From Chara braunii (lineage: Eukaryota; Streptophyta; Charophyceae; Charales; Characeae), in contig BFEA01000236.1 of NCBI GenBank assembly GCA_003427395.1, forward strand, positions 231,233-277,837: 46,605 nt of DNA, given 5' to 3'. Shown here piece by piece: positions 9,591-19,535 of the stretch. The notes beneath the pieces are model-generated. The model searched no databases. It worked only from the letters and a program-made list of their open reading frames with translations, and was not told the origin of the DNA. The translations under genes were made by a program, and so were the position numbers. The number at the start of each line of letters is the position of its first letter. Position 1 is the stretch's first letter.

Positions 9591-9727
9591 GTCATATTGT
9601 AACGGATGAATTATGGTAACCTTGTTCTCCCACTGGGTATGTGCATGCGGCGAGACGTGTCAAGAGAGTTGTTATAGCATGATTGTATGGCTGATCGACT
9701 AAATGATCTGATTGTTTGGAGTGATGT

Positions 9728-10294
9728 ATGATTAAGATATGTTTTGAGTTTATTTTCGTTGCCATGTGGACTGACGGCCCCAAACTGACCAGACGCCAAC
9801 TTCCTGTGCCCCCGCCTCGCCCCTTCCCTTACAACAAGGAAAGGATACGTGCATGCGAGTGGGATGTACGAGAAGTCGTCGCCAAGATTGGAAAGCGTTA
9901 TTTCTTTCCTCTCAAAACTCGGTGGTCGGGATTTGTCGGTGCGGGTTTTATTATCATCGATACGCACTTCCCGCCCTATTCGTTGCTACGGCCCTTTAAC
10001 GAACTAATCGTCGTACTGTGGACGGCAGTAGACCCTCATTGGCCTAATACTTTGTGTAGCGATTGCCGCCGCTTCGGGCCCTACCAGGCCAAGGGATTCC
10101 GCTACCACACACGTGACGAGGACGATCATAAGGAAAAAGCCACTCGATTGAGGCCCTCCATGTCGGATTCAAAATTGTGTAACGAACACCGACGGGACCT
10201 CATCTGCAAACGGCATACGACGTGTGTACCTGCCCCTTTTTCACTCAAAAGGGCGATGGCTCGCTGGGAAGTTCAACGATACTTTTTGGATTGA
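9728..10294 (+). CDS. Conserved unknown protein segment of unit B1
   Basis: A 188-codon open frame; the homologous part is roughly residues 45-125, with AKIGKRYFFP, GAGFIIIDTHFPPYSLL and LWTAVDPHWPNTLCSDC. B2 (15446-15739) matches closely but stops where TGG has become TAG. B3 (45471-45794) shares only the pattern GF-x4-T-x-FPP and a final W-x-A-x3-W/F-WP-x-T-x-C-x2-C, so protein-level constraint over long divergence is likely. The true exon start is unclear; the ATG at 9728 may lie in an intron. No known domain recognised; the CxxC could be half of a metal site. Confidence 0.4.
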   Translation: MIKICFEFIFVAMWTDGPKLTRRQLPVPPPRPFPYNKERIRACEWDVREVVAKIGKRYFFPLKTRWSGFVGAGFIIIDTHFPPYSLLRPFNELIVVLWTAVDPHWPNTLCSDCRRFGPYQAKGFRYHTRDEDDHKEKATRLRPSMSDSKLCNEHRRDLICKRHTTCVPAPFSLKRAMARWEVQRYFLD

Positions 10295-10535
10295 ATTTCC
10301 CATAGGTGTGATTCTCGCGCGCTCCTTTTCTCCCGCCAAGCCCGCGCGGCGACGGACCTTCTTCTCTCTACAATCGGACCAACACGGGGGATTTCAGTTA
10401 TGCCTGTGTCCCTGCTCTCTATTTTCCAAAAATCATTGGCGCACACCATCTTTGCTGTCTTTCCCGGACCCCTTTCCTCAAACCACAACATTCCTACCGG
10501 AAGGTAGCACAAGGCGTGACGTTGAGCGTCACACG

Positions 10536-11736
10536 CCGTTTAAGTATTCCTTAGAGACAAGCCTGGATAGAAAAAGCCCGATATCAAGAGAGTCTGACAC
10601 GTATAAGAAAAGGAGTCCAGATACAGTAGCCAAAAAAGAAGATATGGAAAGATCAGGACCAGGTTCCTGGACAGAGTCCATAATCACAAATCACACGACG
10701 ATATCTCCCATGCTGACGTTACTCGGACCCTTACTGGTATCCAACGCCAACTTCCCAAGCATCCACTTGTCGCAAAGACCCTACGTAAGTTTTCGGAAAA
10801 CGGATTCCATTTTTCAGAGGAAAACGAAAATGAAAATGAAAAAGGAAAAGAAAAAGAAAAGGAAAAGAAAATTGAAAATGAAAATGAAAATGAAAAAGAA
10901 AAAGAACAACAAACACCAACACCTAAAATCAAGCCCGAGGGTCGGTAAGCCCTTCACCTAATCTTTAAGCCCAACCAAGCCCCTGCCTGCCAATCACTCG
11001 GCCTCGTGCTTCAGATTTCCACAGAGCGGTAAGCAGGCCCTGCCGACACCATGCGTGCCAACCATCCCCCGAGTTCCCATTGCCCTCCCAAACAGTTTTC
11101 CGCAGTTGGTTAGAACTGTCACCCAATCATCCCAGATTCTTACAAATTTCTTAGAAAAGGCCTTAAGTCCATTGTCAAAGTACTCATCGGGAAACCCTCG
11201 TTTTCGAAGCTCAATTTTCAAAGTCAATAGAAAAGCCTGGTCCTGCTCTTCCCCTATCTTCTTTTTTTGGCTACTGTATCTGGACTCTTTTTCTGGTACG
11301 TGTCAGACTCTCTTCATATCGGGTTTTTTCTATCCTAAGCTTGTCTCTAAGGAATACTTAAACGGCGTTCTCTATCTGCTCAGTCCCTTTTCCTAAGCGA
11401 CAAGAGATCTCGGCGGCCAAATGAAATGCACCGTAGGGTCGCTGCGCCAAGCTTCACGATGATTTTTTGATGTATTCAGCAGTATCGTTAATTTTAAGGC
11501 CTAATGGTGGCGTTTCGGGATTTTTGGATGAGCTTCTCTTCTGTCTTTCTGTTGTGACAGTCGTGTTGAGTCCTATTGTCCCTTTCTTCTTCTTCTTCTT
11601 CTTCTTCTTCTTCTTCTTTTTTTTTTTTTTTTTTTTCTTCTTTCCCTATGATCTTCTTTTTTTGGCTACTGTATCTGGACTCCTTTTCTGATACGTGTCA
11701 GACTCTCTTGATATCGGTTTTTTTTTATCCTAGGCT
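10536..11736. mobile_element. Fold-back element A2, main part
   Basis: Begins at TTTAAGTATTCCTTAGAGAC and repeats A1: left arm about 10536-10665, AAAAG/AAAATG tract (10815-10905), conserved middle (10994-11227), right arm about 11245-11510, then CTT tract and a further arm copy from 11640. It is interrupted after ATCCTAGGCT at 11727-11736 by an insertion and resumes at 13258. Compared with A1 the left arm is shorter, starting inside the arm right at the end of B1. Confidence 0.7.
10994..11227 (-). CDS. Conserved open segment inside A2, function unknown
   Basis: Same frame as in A1 (4799-5071) without the 15-residue duplication: LRKRGFPDEYFDNGLKAFS then IWDDWVTVLTNCGKLFGRA. Changes against A1 are few and leave the frame open. 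No domain recognised and no proof of expression. Confidence 0.25.
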   Translation of the reverse strand: MTLKIELRKRGFPDEYFDNGLKAFSKKFVRIWDDWVTVLTNCGKLFGRAMGTRGMVGTHGVGRACLPLCGNLKHEAE

Positions 11737-13267
11737 ATGTAACCGGGTGAACGAGATGAACGTGCATTCACGTTCAAACGTGCGCGTTCATACCCCCCGG
11801 GGCTACGTTCAATCGCGTTCAAACGCGCTGCGCGCCACGTGGCACAAAAAAATTAACGCGCCCCCAGGAGGCGCGCGTGCGCGTGTTGCGGACTACGGGG
11901 TGGTGGGCCTCGTTCAGCGAACCCCGAAAGTGCAAAAAAAAAAACCCTCGGGAGGCCTACCCCCCCTACTGCGTCACACCCCGCCATATGTCAAGAATCC
12001 TTTTTTTTCCGGGGGGGTGGGGGGATCCCCCCTAACACAGCTTAGACGGCCCATTTAGGTCATCTGAAGGGTCGTCGCAGCCATGTAGCGCAAACCTACC
12101 CACTGAAATCAAGGCAGGCAGTGAACATGACGTAGAGCATGAGCTGGCCGAATATATACTCAATATTCGAATTCAGGTCTATGTTCCGGCAGTTATGGGT
12201 TGCTCACGTAGCTNNNNNNNNNNNNNNNNNNNNNNNNNNNNNNNNNNNNNNNNNNNNNNNNNNNNNNNNNNNNNNNNNNNNNNNNNNNNNNNNNNNNNNN
12301 NNNNNNNNNNNNNNNNNNNNNNNNNNNNNNNNNNNNNNNNNNNNNNNNNNNNNNNNNNNNNNNNNNNNNNNNNNNNNNNNNNNNNNNNNNNNNNNNNNNN
12401 NNNNNNNNNNNNNNNNNNNNNNNNNNNNNNNNNNNNNNNNNNNNNNNNNNNNNNNNNNNNNNNNNNNNNNNNNNNNNNNNNNNNNNNNNNNNNNNNNNNN
12501 NNNNNNNNNNNNNNNNNNNNNNNNNNNNNNNNNNNNNNNNNNNNNNNNNNNNNNNNNNNNNNNNNNNNNNNNNNNNNNNNNNNNNNNNNNNNNNNNNNNN
12601 NNNNNNNNNNNNNNNNNNNNNNNNNNNNNNNNNNNNNNNNNNNNNNNNNNNNNNNNNNNNNNNNNNNNNNNNNNNNNNNNNNNNNNNNNNNNNNNNNNNN
12701 NNNNNNNNNNNNNNNNNNNNNNNNNNNNNNNNNNNNNNNNNNNNNNNNNNNNNNNNNNNNNNNNNNNNNNNNNNNNNNNNNNNNNNNNNNNNNNNNNNNN
12801 NNNNNNNNNNNNNNNNNNNNNNNNNNNNNNNNNNNNNNNNNNNNNNNNNNNNNNNNNNNNNNNNNNNNNNNNNNNNNNNNNNNNNNNNNNNNNNNNNNNN
12901 NNNNNNNNNNNNNNNNNNNNNNNNNNNNNNNNNNNNNNNNNNNNNNNNNNNNNNNNNNNNNNNNNNNNNNNNNNNNNNNNNNNNNNNNNNNNNNNNNNNN
13001 NNNNNNNNNNNNNNNNNNNNNNNNNNNNNNNNNNNNNNNNNNAGCGCCCCCCCCAAGTACCGTCGCCGCTCCCCACACTGCCCACAGCCCCCCCAAGCAC
13101 CGCCGCCGCTCCCCAGCGCCCCCGACGGGCCTCCCGGGCGTGGGTGGCGCTCTGCGCGTTCGCGTTCAGAGCGTGCACCCGCGTTCTTTGAACGCGTGTT
13201 CAACACGTTCAAAAACTGAACGCGGAACCCGCTTTCAACGAACACGCGGCAACACAGATCCTAGGCT
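11727..13267. mobile_element. GAACG/CGTTC-rich insertion with 10-bp target duplication (contains an N gap)
   Basis: ATCCTAGGCT occurs at 11727-11736 and 13258-13267, while intact A copies have it once, so 11737-13257 is an insertion. The ends are imperfectly inverted: ATGTAACCGGGTGAACG against CTGTGTTGCCGCGTGTTCG. GAACG/CGTTC motifs crowd both ends, at least six within 100 bp on each side, as expected for subterminal transposase-binding repeats. A 10-bp duplication fits Mutator-like elements best; hAT-type would give 8 bp. The coding core, if any, lies in the 829-bp gap (12214-13042). Confidence 0.65.
12214..13042. other. Assembly gap (829 N)
   Basis: Run of N inside the GAACG-rich insertion. 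Its true length is unknown, and frames across it are meaningless. Confidence 0.99.
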
Positions 13268-13430
13268 TGTCTCTAAGGAATACTTAAACGATATTCTTTA
13301 TCTGCTCAGTCCCTTTTCCTAAGCGACAAGAGACTTCGGCGGCCTGATGAAACGCAGCGTAGGGTCGCTGCGCCAAGCTTCACGGTCATTTTTCAATGTA
13401 TTTGGGAGTATCGTGTAACGCGCTAGTTCC
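13258..13430. repeat. Fold-back element A2, right end
   Basis: Continues the A arm after the insertion: CTTGTCTCTAAGGAATACTT, the CGCAGCG...CGCTGCG hairpin, AAGCTTCACGGTCATTTTTC, ending near CGCGCTAGTTCCCG, the same end as the extra arm at 5490-5745. Confidence 0.75.
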
Positions 13431-13622
13431 CGAACCTGCGCCATCTTCCGTTCCCTCCCCCCCTCCCTCGTTTTTTTCTTTCTTTTTNTCGAATTCTGGG
13501 TGACAATCCGACAAGGCCTCTTTTTTTATTTTCATGAATGTAATATGTGGGACCCTCAGATCAACTTTTGAAAATTTGTCTTTTGCAATTTGGGAATTAC
13601 GTGCGCTAGGAATTTGGGCCGA
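13431..13622. repeat. Spacer S2 of the A-S-B array
   Basis: Matches S1 (5746-5937) and, unlike S1, runs uninterrupted into B2, which gives the empty-site sequence for element P. A single N lies at 13488. Confidence 0.75.
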
Positions 13623-13838
13623 CAGTTAGGAATTTCGAAATAAGCGGAATCTGACGTGTCCTTTCTTGCGCTTGAATATTCTCAACCTCGTCTTCGAAAG
13701 CTCTGGGAACTTTCGTAGGAATCTGAATAGGCATTTAATTTTTCTCTCGTGCCTGCTCTCCCGTGTGGATATGATCCTTTTCAATTTGAAATAGTTGTAA
13801 CTTTTTTGGTGCCCTTTTTGCCTCCGCGTCGGCGCCAT

Positions 13839-14360
13839 CAACAGAAAAAAATTGCAGAATTAAATAATCATTCTATAGTAAAATTACATTCTAAATTTTA
13901 AATTTTCATTCCATCTTAAGAAATGTCATTCCAATTTTAAAATTTTTCATCTTACTTAAAAACTTTCTTTCCAAGAATGGGGTATCCCTTCTAGTTTGAA
14001 CGACATGCTAGAGATGGAATGAAAGTTTGGATGAGTTCATTAAATATTTTAATTAGACAATCATTCTAAGTAAGGATTTTCAGTAATAAATACATTAATC
14101 CAATTTAAATTAGAAGATATTTCTTGTGGTAGAATAAAAGTTTAATTAAAACATTTCATAACCTCGTCCAAACTTTCATTCCATCTTAAATAAATAGATA
14201 TAGTTGGAAGGGAAAGCTCATATTTAGACGATAACTTGTCAAATAAAACTGAAAATTTTAGAATTTGACGAACATTAGAATGATAATTTATAAATATGAA
14301 AGATTTTTTTTTTATGGAATGTTTTTTCAACTTTCATTTCCCGTGGGAATTTTTCTGTTG
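13839..14360. mobile_element. 522-bp AT-rich MITE in B2
   Basis: Ends are inverted, CAACAGAAAAA at 13839 and TTTTTCTGTTG at 14360, and the DNA between is absent from B1 (GGCGCCATGCATGCGAG). AT flanks both sides, so a 2-bp AT duplication is possible. The inside repeats TTCATTCCA / GGAATGAA in both orientations. No coding sequence. The superfamily is not clear. Confidence 0.75.
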
Positions 14361-14680
14361 ATGCATGCGAGCCTCCCTTCCCCGCTTCCCTCGCTGCCTT
14401 CGACACTCTTCTCTTCTCGCTCACTCTTCTTCTCTCCCTGTAACCGTTTTCCATCTCTCTCTTGACCTTGCGCGCCTTTTCTCTTTTTCTTGATCATCTG
14501 AATCTTGGTTTCGTTTCACGCTATTCTTCGTGCTCTTCTTCTTCCCGCTCTGATCTCCGTGCCGAAATACCTTGTCGACCCCCTTTCATTTCCCTTAGTC
14601 AAGGAGACGCGCTGTGTAAGAAGGAAATTTCTGATACACAACGATTCTGATTGGCTGCAGTTGGGATCCAAAGGATCGAC

Positions 14681-14842
14681 ATGGCTTTCGTCGGGCAATC
14701 CCTGAGCCCTCCCCTACTCCTCCATGTCTCAGTCCTAGCCCTTCTCATCATCTACCTTTTTTTCCGCAGCTATAAATTTCGCAAGCGCTTCCGGGAAACC
14801 CTCTCTCAACTCATCAGCCCGCTTCAGGAAAGCCGTGGCTAG
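14681..14842 (+). CDS. Small membrane-anchor-like protein (B2)
   Basis: A 53-codon ATG frame: MAFVGQSLSPPLLLHVSVLA, a hydrophobic span to about residue 28, then a basic stretch YKFRKRFRETL and an ordinary stop. This has the layout of a single-pass membrane anchor with a positive tail. The overlapping acceptor-like CCGCAG at 14764-14769 offers another reading, in which an exon begins at 14770 in a different frame. No family recognised. Confidence 0.3.
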   Translation: MAFVGQSLSPPLLLHVSVLALLIIYLFFRSYKFRKRFRETLSQLISPLQESRG

Positions 14843-14960
14843 ATGGTATGAACAAAGCTGCGAGTCGAAAAGTATCGACGAGCTGGTTGTAGTCTGGACT
14901 CCTGGTATGCTAAATCGCACGACGGACTGTGGGATCCGAGCAGGGTCGTGTAGAGGCTAA
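14770..14960 (+). CDS. Exon-like frame behind a splice acceptor (B2)
   Basis: Counterpart of 8935-9125. Reads through VARWYEQSCESKSIDELVVV and WTPGMLN to a stop at 14958. Conservation with B1 is in frame. Function unknown. Confidence 0.3.
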
Positions 14961-15223
14961 GTCGGCGGGCTAACGATCTCTATGGTGGATTTGGAACGTG
15001 ACGGCGGGGATCGTCAGTGCAAGTCAGATGTTTGAGGTTCGAGTCGGAAGCGAGTGAGTGTATGGCCTGGCTATAGTGGAATCTTATCGCAGAAGTGCTT
15101 CCCTTTTCTTTTATCCTTAAATTTGTGTCTTCCTGTGTGAATTCCGATTACTCGGCTTTCTAAGCTGAAACTTCCCTGGACAAGGTTGCCTGACGTTTTG
15201 TGATTGTTTTACCACTCGGTTGT

Positions 15224-15224
<1 letters not shown>

Positions 15225-15298
<74 letters not shown>
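15225..15298. repeat. (CT)n microsatellite in B2
   Basis: 37 CT units without interruption at the position of the longer interrupted CT run of B1. Confidence 0.95.
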
Positions 15299-15301
<3 letters not shown>

Positions 15302-15445
15302 GGTGACGTCCTATCGTAATGGATGAATTATGGTAACCTTGCTTCTCCCACTTGGTATGTGCATGCGATGAGACGTGTCAATAGAATTCTTATAGCACGA
15401 TTGTATGACTGACCGACTGAATGATCTGATTGCTTGGAGTGATGT

Positions 15446-15739
15446 ATGATTAAGATTTGTTTTGAGCTTATCTTCGCTGCCATGTGGACTGAAAACCCCA
15501 ACCCGACCAGTCGCCAACTTCTCGTGCCTCCGCCACTCCCCTTCCCTTACAACGAGGAAAGGATACGTGTATGCGAGTGGGACGTACGAGAAGTCGTCGC
15601 CAAGATTGGAGGTCGTTATTTCTTTCCTCCCGAAACTCGGTGTTCTAGATTTGTCAGTGCAGGTTTTGTTATCATCGATATGCACTTCCCGCCCTATTCG
15701 TTGTCACTGCCCTTTAACGAACTAATCGTCATACTGTAG
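15446..15739 (+). pseudogene. Unknown B-family protein segment, closed by a nonsense change (B2)
   Basis: Reads like 9728-10294 of B1 (VCEWDVREVVAKIGGRYFFP, then GFVIIDMHFPPYSLSLPFNE) but ends where B1 has TGG and B2 has TAG. Homology to B1 continues downstream in the same frame through the WPNTLCSDC region and is then lost to further stops. Confidence 0.4.
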
Positions 15740-16250
15740 ACGGCAGTGGAACCTTATTGGCCTAATACTCTATGCAGCGATTGCCGCCTCTTCGAGCGCT
15801 AACAGGCCAAGGGATTCCGCCACCGCACACGTGGCGAGGACGATCATAAGGAAAGAGTCAATCGATTGAGGCCCTCCACGTCGGATTCGGAATTGTATAG
15901 CGAACATCCACGGGACCTCATCCGCAAACGGAATAGGACATGTGTACCTGCCCCTTTTCACTTGAAACGTAAGGCGACGGTTCGGTAGGAAGTTCAACGA
16001 TACTTTTTGGATTGAATTTCTCATAGGTTTGAGTCCCGCGTGCTTCTTTTCTCCCGCCAAGCCCGTACGGCGACGGACCTTCTTCTCGCTATAGTCGAAC
16101 CAACACGGGGGATTTCGGTTTTATTTGCGTCCCCACACTCAAGTTTCAAAAAATCCTTGGCACACCCCATCTTTGTTGTGTTTCCCGGGTTCCTTTCCGC
16201 GAACCAAAACACTCCACCCGGAAGGTAGCACAGGTTGTAAGGTTGAGCTT

Positions 16251-16965
16251 CACACGCCATTTAAGTAGTCCTTAAGGACAAGCCAAGGATACAAAAAGCC
16301 CGATATCAAGAGAGTCTGACACGTACCAGAAAAGGAGTCCAGATACAGTAGCCAAAAAAAGAAGATAGGGGAAGACCAGGACCAGGTTCTTGGACAGAGT
16401 CCATAATCACAAATCACACGGCAATATCTCTCATGTTGACGTTACTCATACCCTTAGTGGTATCCAACGCCAACTTCCGAAGCATCCACTTGTCATAAAG
16501 ACCCTACATAAGTTTTCGGAAAACTAATTCATTTTTTCAGAGAAAAAAAAAAAGAAAAAAAAGAAAAAAAAAAGGAAAAGAAAAAGAAAAGGAAAAGGAA
16601 AAGGAAAAGGAAAATGAAAATGAAAATGAAAAAGAACAACAAACACAAACACCTAAAATCAGGCCCGAAGGCCGGTAAGCCCTTCACCTAATCTTTAAAC
16701 CCAACCAAACCCCTGCCTGCCAATCACCCAGTCTCGTGCTTCAGATTTCCACAGAACGGTAAGCATCCCCCCCCACCCCATGCGTGCTAGCCATCCCCCA
16801 GGTTCCCATTGCCCTCCCAAAGAGCTTTCACCAGTTGGTCAGAACTGCCACCCAATCATCCCAGATTCCTGCGAATTTCCTAGAGAAGGCCCTAAGTCCA
16901 TTGTCAAAGTACTCATCGGGAAAGCCTCGTTTCCGAAGCTCAATTTTCAAAGTGAATAGAAAAGT
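16251..16965. mobile_element. Fold-back element A3, truncated
   Basis: Left arm from about 16258 (TAAGTAGTCCTTAAGGACAA), AAAAG/AAAATG tract (16535-16635) and the conserved middle up to 16965. The right arm is missing: similarity stops in AAAGTGAATAGAAAAG and the next base belongs to the 3' end of the Penelope-like element on the other strand. Confidence 0.7.
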
Positions 16966-17031
16966 CACCTCAATCCCCTTCATCGAAGTTAACGTCCTAG
17001 CCTTGTGCAAACACGAAGCGATGACCGCCAT
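16828..17031 (-). CDS. Conserved A segment fused to the PLE 3' end
   Basis: From about 16965 downward the frame is the conserved A segment (LRKRGFPDEYFDNGLRAFS, then KFAGIWDDWVAVLTNW). Above 16965 the same frame reads C-terminal PLE sequence (MAVIASCLHKARTLTSMKGI). The continuous frame is therefore a chance fusion at the junction, not one protein. Confidence 0.3.
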   Translation of the reverse strand: MAVIASCLHKARTLTSMKGIEVTFLFTLKIELRKRGFPDEYFDNGLRAFSRKFAGIWDDWVAVLTNW

Positions 17032-17995
17032 TTGCTGCTTGCTCCAGTAGGAGTCGAAAGTCCTGAAGATTCTAAAATTTTAACTCCTCCCTATAGGTTC
17101 GCTGGTTTTTATGCATGGCCACACACTGCACGCCCCAAGGTCAATCTAGAGTTTTCATCACACAACCGAGAAAATCCCAGCGGCCCCCTTCACTTGTTTT
17201 CTCCAAGACGAGATTGTCATAGTAGCAGCCACGAAATTTGTGCAAGATTCCTTCAGTCGTCCTCACGGAAGCCAAATCCCCCTTCTTACACCGAATCAGT
17301 ATCCAAACATCGTCCACCATTCGCAAACCACCTACCTGGCTTTGATCATAACCTAGTGATGCCAAAAGGCAAATTCGTTGTAAGTGCAGAGAAGGCACGC
17401 CAGGGTCGGGCTCGATGCCTTGCCCATCGGTATCCGCACCTTCTGCTGCAACACCAGCCGCAAGCTTTGAAAAAAGTCGAGCTCAAGTCAAAGGAGACAA
17501 GCCTGACTATCATATCCAACAATACCATGTCCCATCCGAGTTCTGACTTCCCAAACTTCAGCTTTGCCCTTTTTCCGCTGACTTTTACCAAAACTCCCTT
17601 GCAACCCCTGATTGCCCAGAAGTCAACAATCCATCTCACGGCATCTATAATTGCCCTATACGGCAGATTACAAAACATTTCTTTTATATCAAAGGCTGCG
17701 TTCACAAAAAACTCCCCCTGCTCAAGAGACAATTCATTTGACGCAAGGCTGAAGCCAAGTCAATCATGCTCCCCAAGTTAAAATTAGTTTCCTTTGGCAA
17801 ATCCCAAAGTAATAGATTGACAGCACGCGCTATCTTTTTACTAGCAACCCACCCACCCTTCGAAGAAATTAGGACAAATTGGTTGTCACCTTGCAATGTC
17901 TTTGTGGTTGGGAATAGAATAAGCCTGCCCCAACTTCCCTTTACTGTTCCACTTCCCCAAACAATCAAAACCGCCCTTCTTGTACTCACAGCCAC
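16966..17995 (-). pseudogene. Reverse transcriptase core (fingers/palm), frameshifted
   Basis: Catalyses cDNA synthesis in the parent element. Motif A is AFDIKEMFCNLP with the first catalytic Asp at about 17690-17688. Motif B is IPMGKASSPTLACLL (17433-17389). Motif C is GGLRMVDDVWILI with the VDD pair at 17314-17309. The upstream segment GWVASKKIARAVNLLLWDLP (about 17850) leads into motif A. C-terminal to the palm a conserved-looking KQQMAVIASCLHKARTL lies near 17035-16985. At least three frame changes separate these parts, so no active enzyme can come from this copy. Assignment to the Penelope-like group rests on the accompanying GIY-YIG domain and the RT motif style. Confidence 0.75.
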
Positions 17996-18888
17996 AATGC
18001 TTCGTCACATGCTCCTCCTCACCACACATCTTGAATCCCGGATTCGCCAGAAAGAGTTTGTCTATGCTTGCCCTATACACCATTGGGCAGCAGAACAGAG
18101 AGTCCCCCATGTTGTGGTCTACCTGGCATCCCACTAAATCGCCATATTTTCGCTTCCATGTGGAGACCTCGCTGAGTTCCATAGCATGGATACATTGAGC
18201 ATCCACCACCTTTTTCTCAATCATCCTCTCCTCCATCTTGGTCAGTAGTGGCATAGTCTCAAAAGAAGCGAGGACCTGCTTAATCAAGATTCTATGTGAG
18301 GTCAGACGAGAAGGATGCAGAATGTTACGTGCATTCTTCAACAAGGTTGGGATGAAAGACACTTCCGACAAACGAAAGCAGACATGCCTACTCACCCGCG
18401 AAAAGACTTCCTCAATCTTTTGGCAACAGCAAACATGCTCAGTCCGTCTACTAGCAGTGCGGAAATTGAACAGCACATCACAGACGCTTTTGTTTTTCAC
18501 CAACACGACCCTCATCCTTCTCACCACCATTTCCTTCACACATGTGGGCAACTCCATTGTCCTAACCAACTGCTCACAAATCATTTGTGTCGCACTGTTA
18601 CTCATACAAAAATCATAAGTAATGCGAATCACCAGTCGTGTGCACACATTAATACTGAATTTTCGCCGCACTACCCCAGTTAACAAACAACACAACGTAT
18701 GCCTCGTTTTTTTTTCCCTTAAAGCATCTAACTACCATGTACATACCTACCAGCTGTTCCAGACCCCAGCCGAACATAAGAGCACGTGACGACGGTTGGT
18801 GAAGAAAATCCAATAAGATTGGTTTGTGACCGAGCAGAGTCGACCAGTAGTACGTAATTGAGCGAAAATGGATCCTAACCACATCCAC
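17886..18888 (-). pseudogene. PLE region between endonuclease and RT
   Basis: Long minus-strand frames with non-random composition: 18888-18649 (VVRIHFRSITYYWSTLLGHK) and 18695-17886 (270 codons, with SRLTSHRILIKQVLASFETM, a C/H-rich stretch MCGEEEHVTKHCGCEYKKGG and, near its end, GKLGQAYSIP). Position and continuity with the RT core say that this is the N-terminal RT extension. The Cys/His cluster (MCG...HCGC) may be a metal-binding site. A frame change near 17990 joins it to the RT core. Confidence 0.55.
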
Positions 18889-19115
18889 AAGTCACCCTCG
18901 ACTCTTTTTCAACAGCGCTACCCCGAAGTGAGATTCAATAATACAGCCACCAAAACATCACTTCACCACTCTCCATGTATCCATCAAAACATCTCCCCCA
19001 TCACATCGTATTGTCATTTACAGCCTACCTCTCTCTTGTGCATGTGACACAGGTCTAAGAAGACTCGCCGACCGCTCACCATCTTCATTTGAAAAAACAA
19101 GATGCACATGCTTTG

Positions 19116-19535
19116 TCAAACTGGCCACCCCTTTGACTTTGGGCACCTCCAATCTTTTTTGTAGAAGTTTCTCAAGTTCTTTTTTCCCGGCCTACCCTTT
19201 CTGTGTCTAACAGGTCTATCCCAAGCATTGAGGAAAGGATTGTTCCTATGAATCACCATCCTCTCCAAGTACAACATGTCCTCTAATTCGCAACAAAATA
19301 AGGGAAGCGCCACGTAGTGCTCCGGCCCACAACGCCGCAGCCAATTGTACAGGCTGTGGTTCCTCTCCCCTCGCTCAACCACCCCACTATTGCAGGCTCG
19401 ATAGACGTGTTTGGCCCATCGCACATTCAGCATCCGACTTGTTGACCCCACATATACGTGTTTGTGCCATGGGGAAATAAGAACGTAAACCAGCGGACCC
19501 TTGTGACGACACACATCACCACCATCCTTGGTCAT
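19116..19535 (-). pseudogene. GIY-YIG endonuclease domain of the PLE
   Basis: ATG at 19535. The GIY-YIG fold cuts DNA for target priming. Counting from TTG at 19541 as residue 1, VYV is at 18-20 and VYVG at 29-32 (the GIY and YIG strands), Arg41 and His45 lie in VRWAKHV, Glu93 in YLERMVI and Asn105 in PFLN; these match the conserved Tyr, Arg, Glu and Asn of the family. A basic tail follows (RPVRHRKGRPGKKNLRNFYK). This domain itself has no stop, but the reading frame closes at 19116 while similarity-like text (LTKHVHLVFSNEDGE) goes on in another frame. Confidence 0.7.

Larger units (their letters stand above)
8326..10535. repeat. Gene-like unit B1
   Basis: A ~2.2 kb unit repeated at 13623-16250 (B2) and, diverged, at 44690-46125 (B3). 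It holds a minus-strand exon-like frame (8334-8544), a plus-strand membrane-anchor-like frame (8846-8938), an exon-like frame behind a splice-acceptor-like site (8935-9125), a long CT run (9403-9589) and a long plus-strand frame (9728-10294). It looks like an intron-containing host gene or gene pair that has been amplified together with fold-back A, not a typical transposon body. Confidence 0.6.
13623..16250. repeat. Gene-like unit B2
   Basis: Second copy of the B unit. Relative to B1 it carries a 522-bp MITE (13839-14360), a shorter CT run (15225-15298), a TAA in the minus-strand exon and a TGG-to-TAG change that closes the long plus-strand frame at 15737. It therefore looks like a decayed copy, although the 53-codon membrane-anchor frame at 14681 is longer than in B1. 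Confidence 0.6.

Noticed and set aside
9354-9602. Ser-Leu or Arg-Glu repeat proteins
   Set aside because: Pure translations of the (CT)n microsatellite.
12139-13322. Open frames of 300-375 codons across 12.1-13.3 kb
   Set aside because: They run through 829 N bases; only the short ends have sequence.
17005-17781. Plus-strand 258-codon open frame opposite the PLE
   Set aside because: The minus strand carries RT motifs A, B and C over the same stretch; the plus frame is a shadow.
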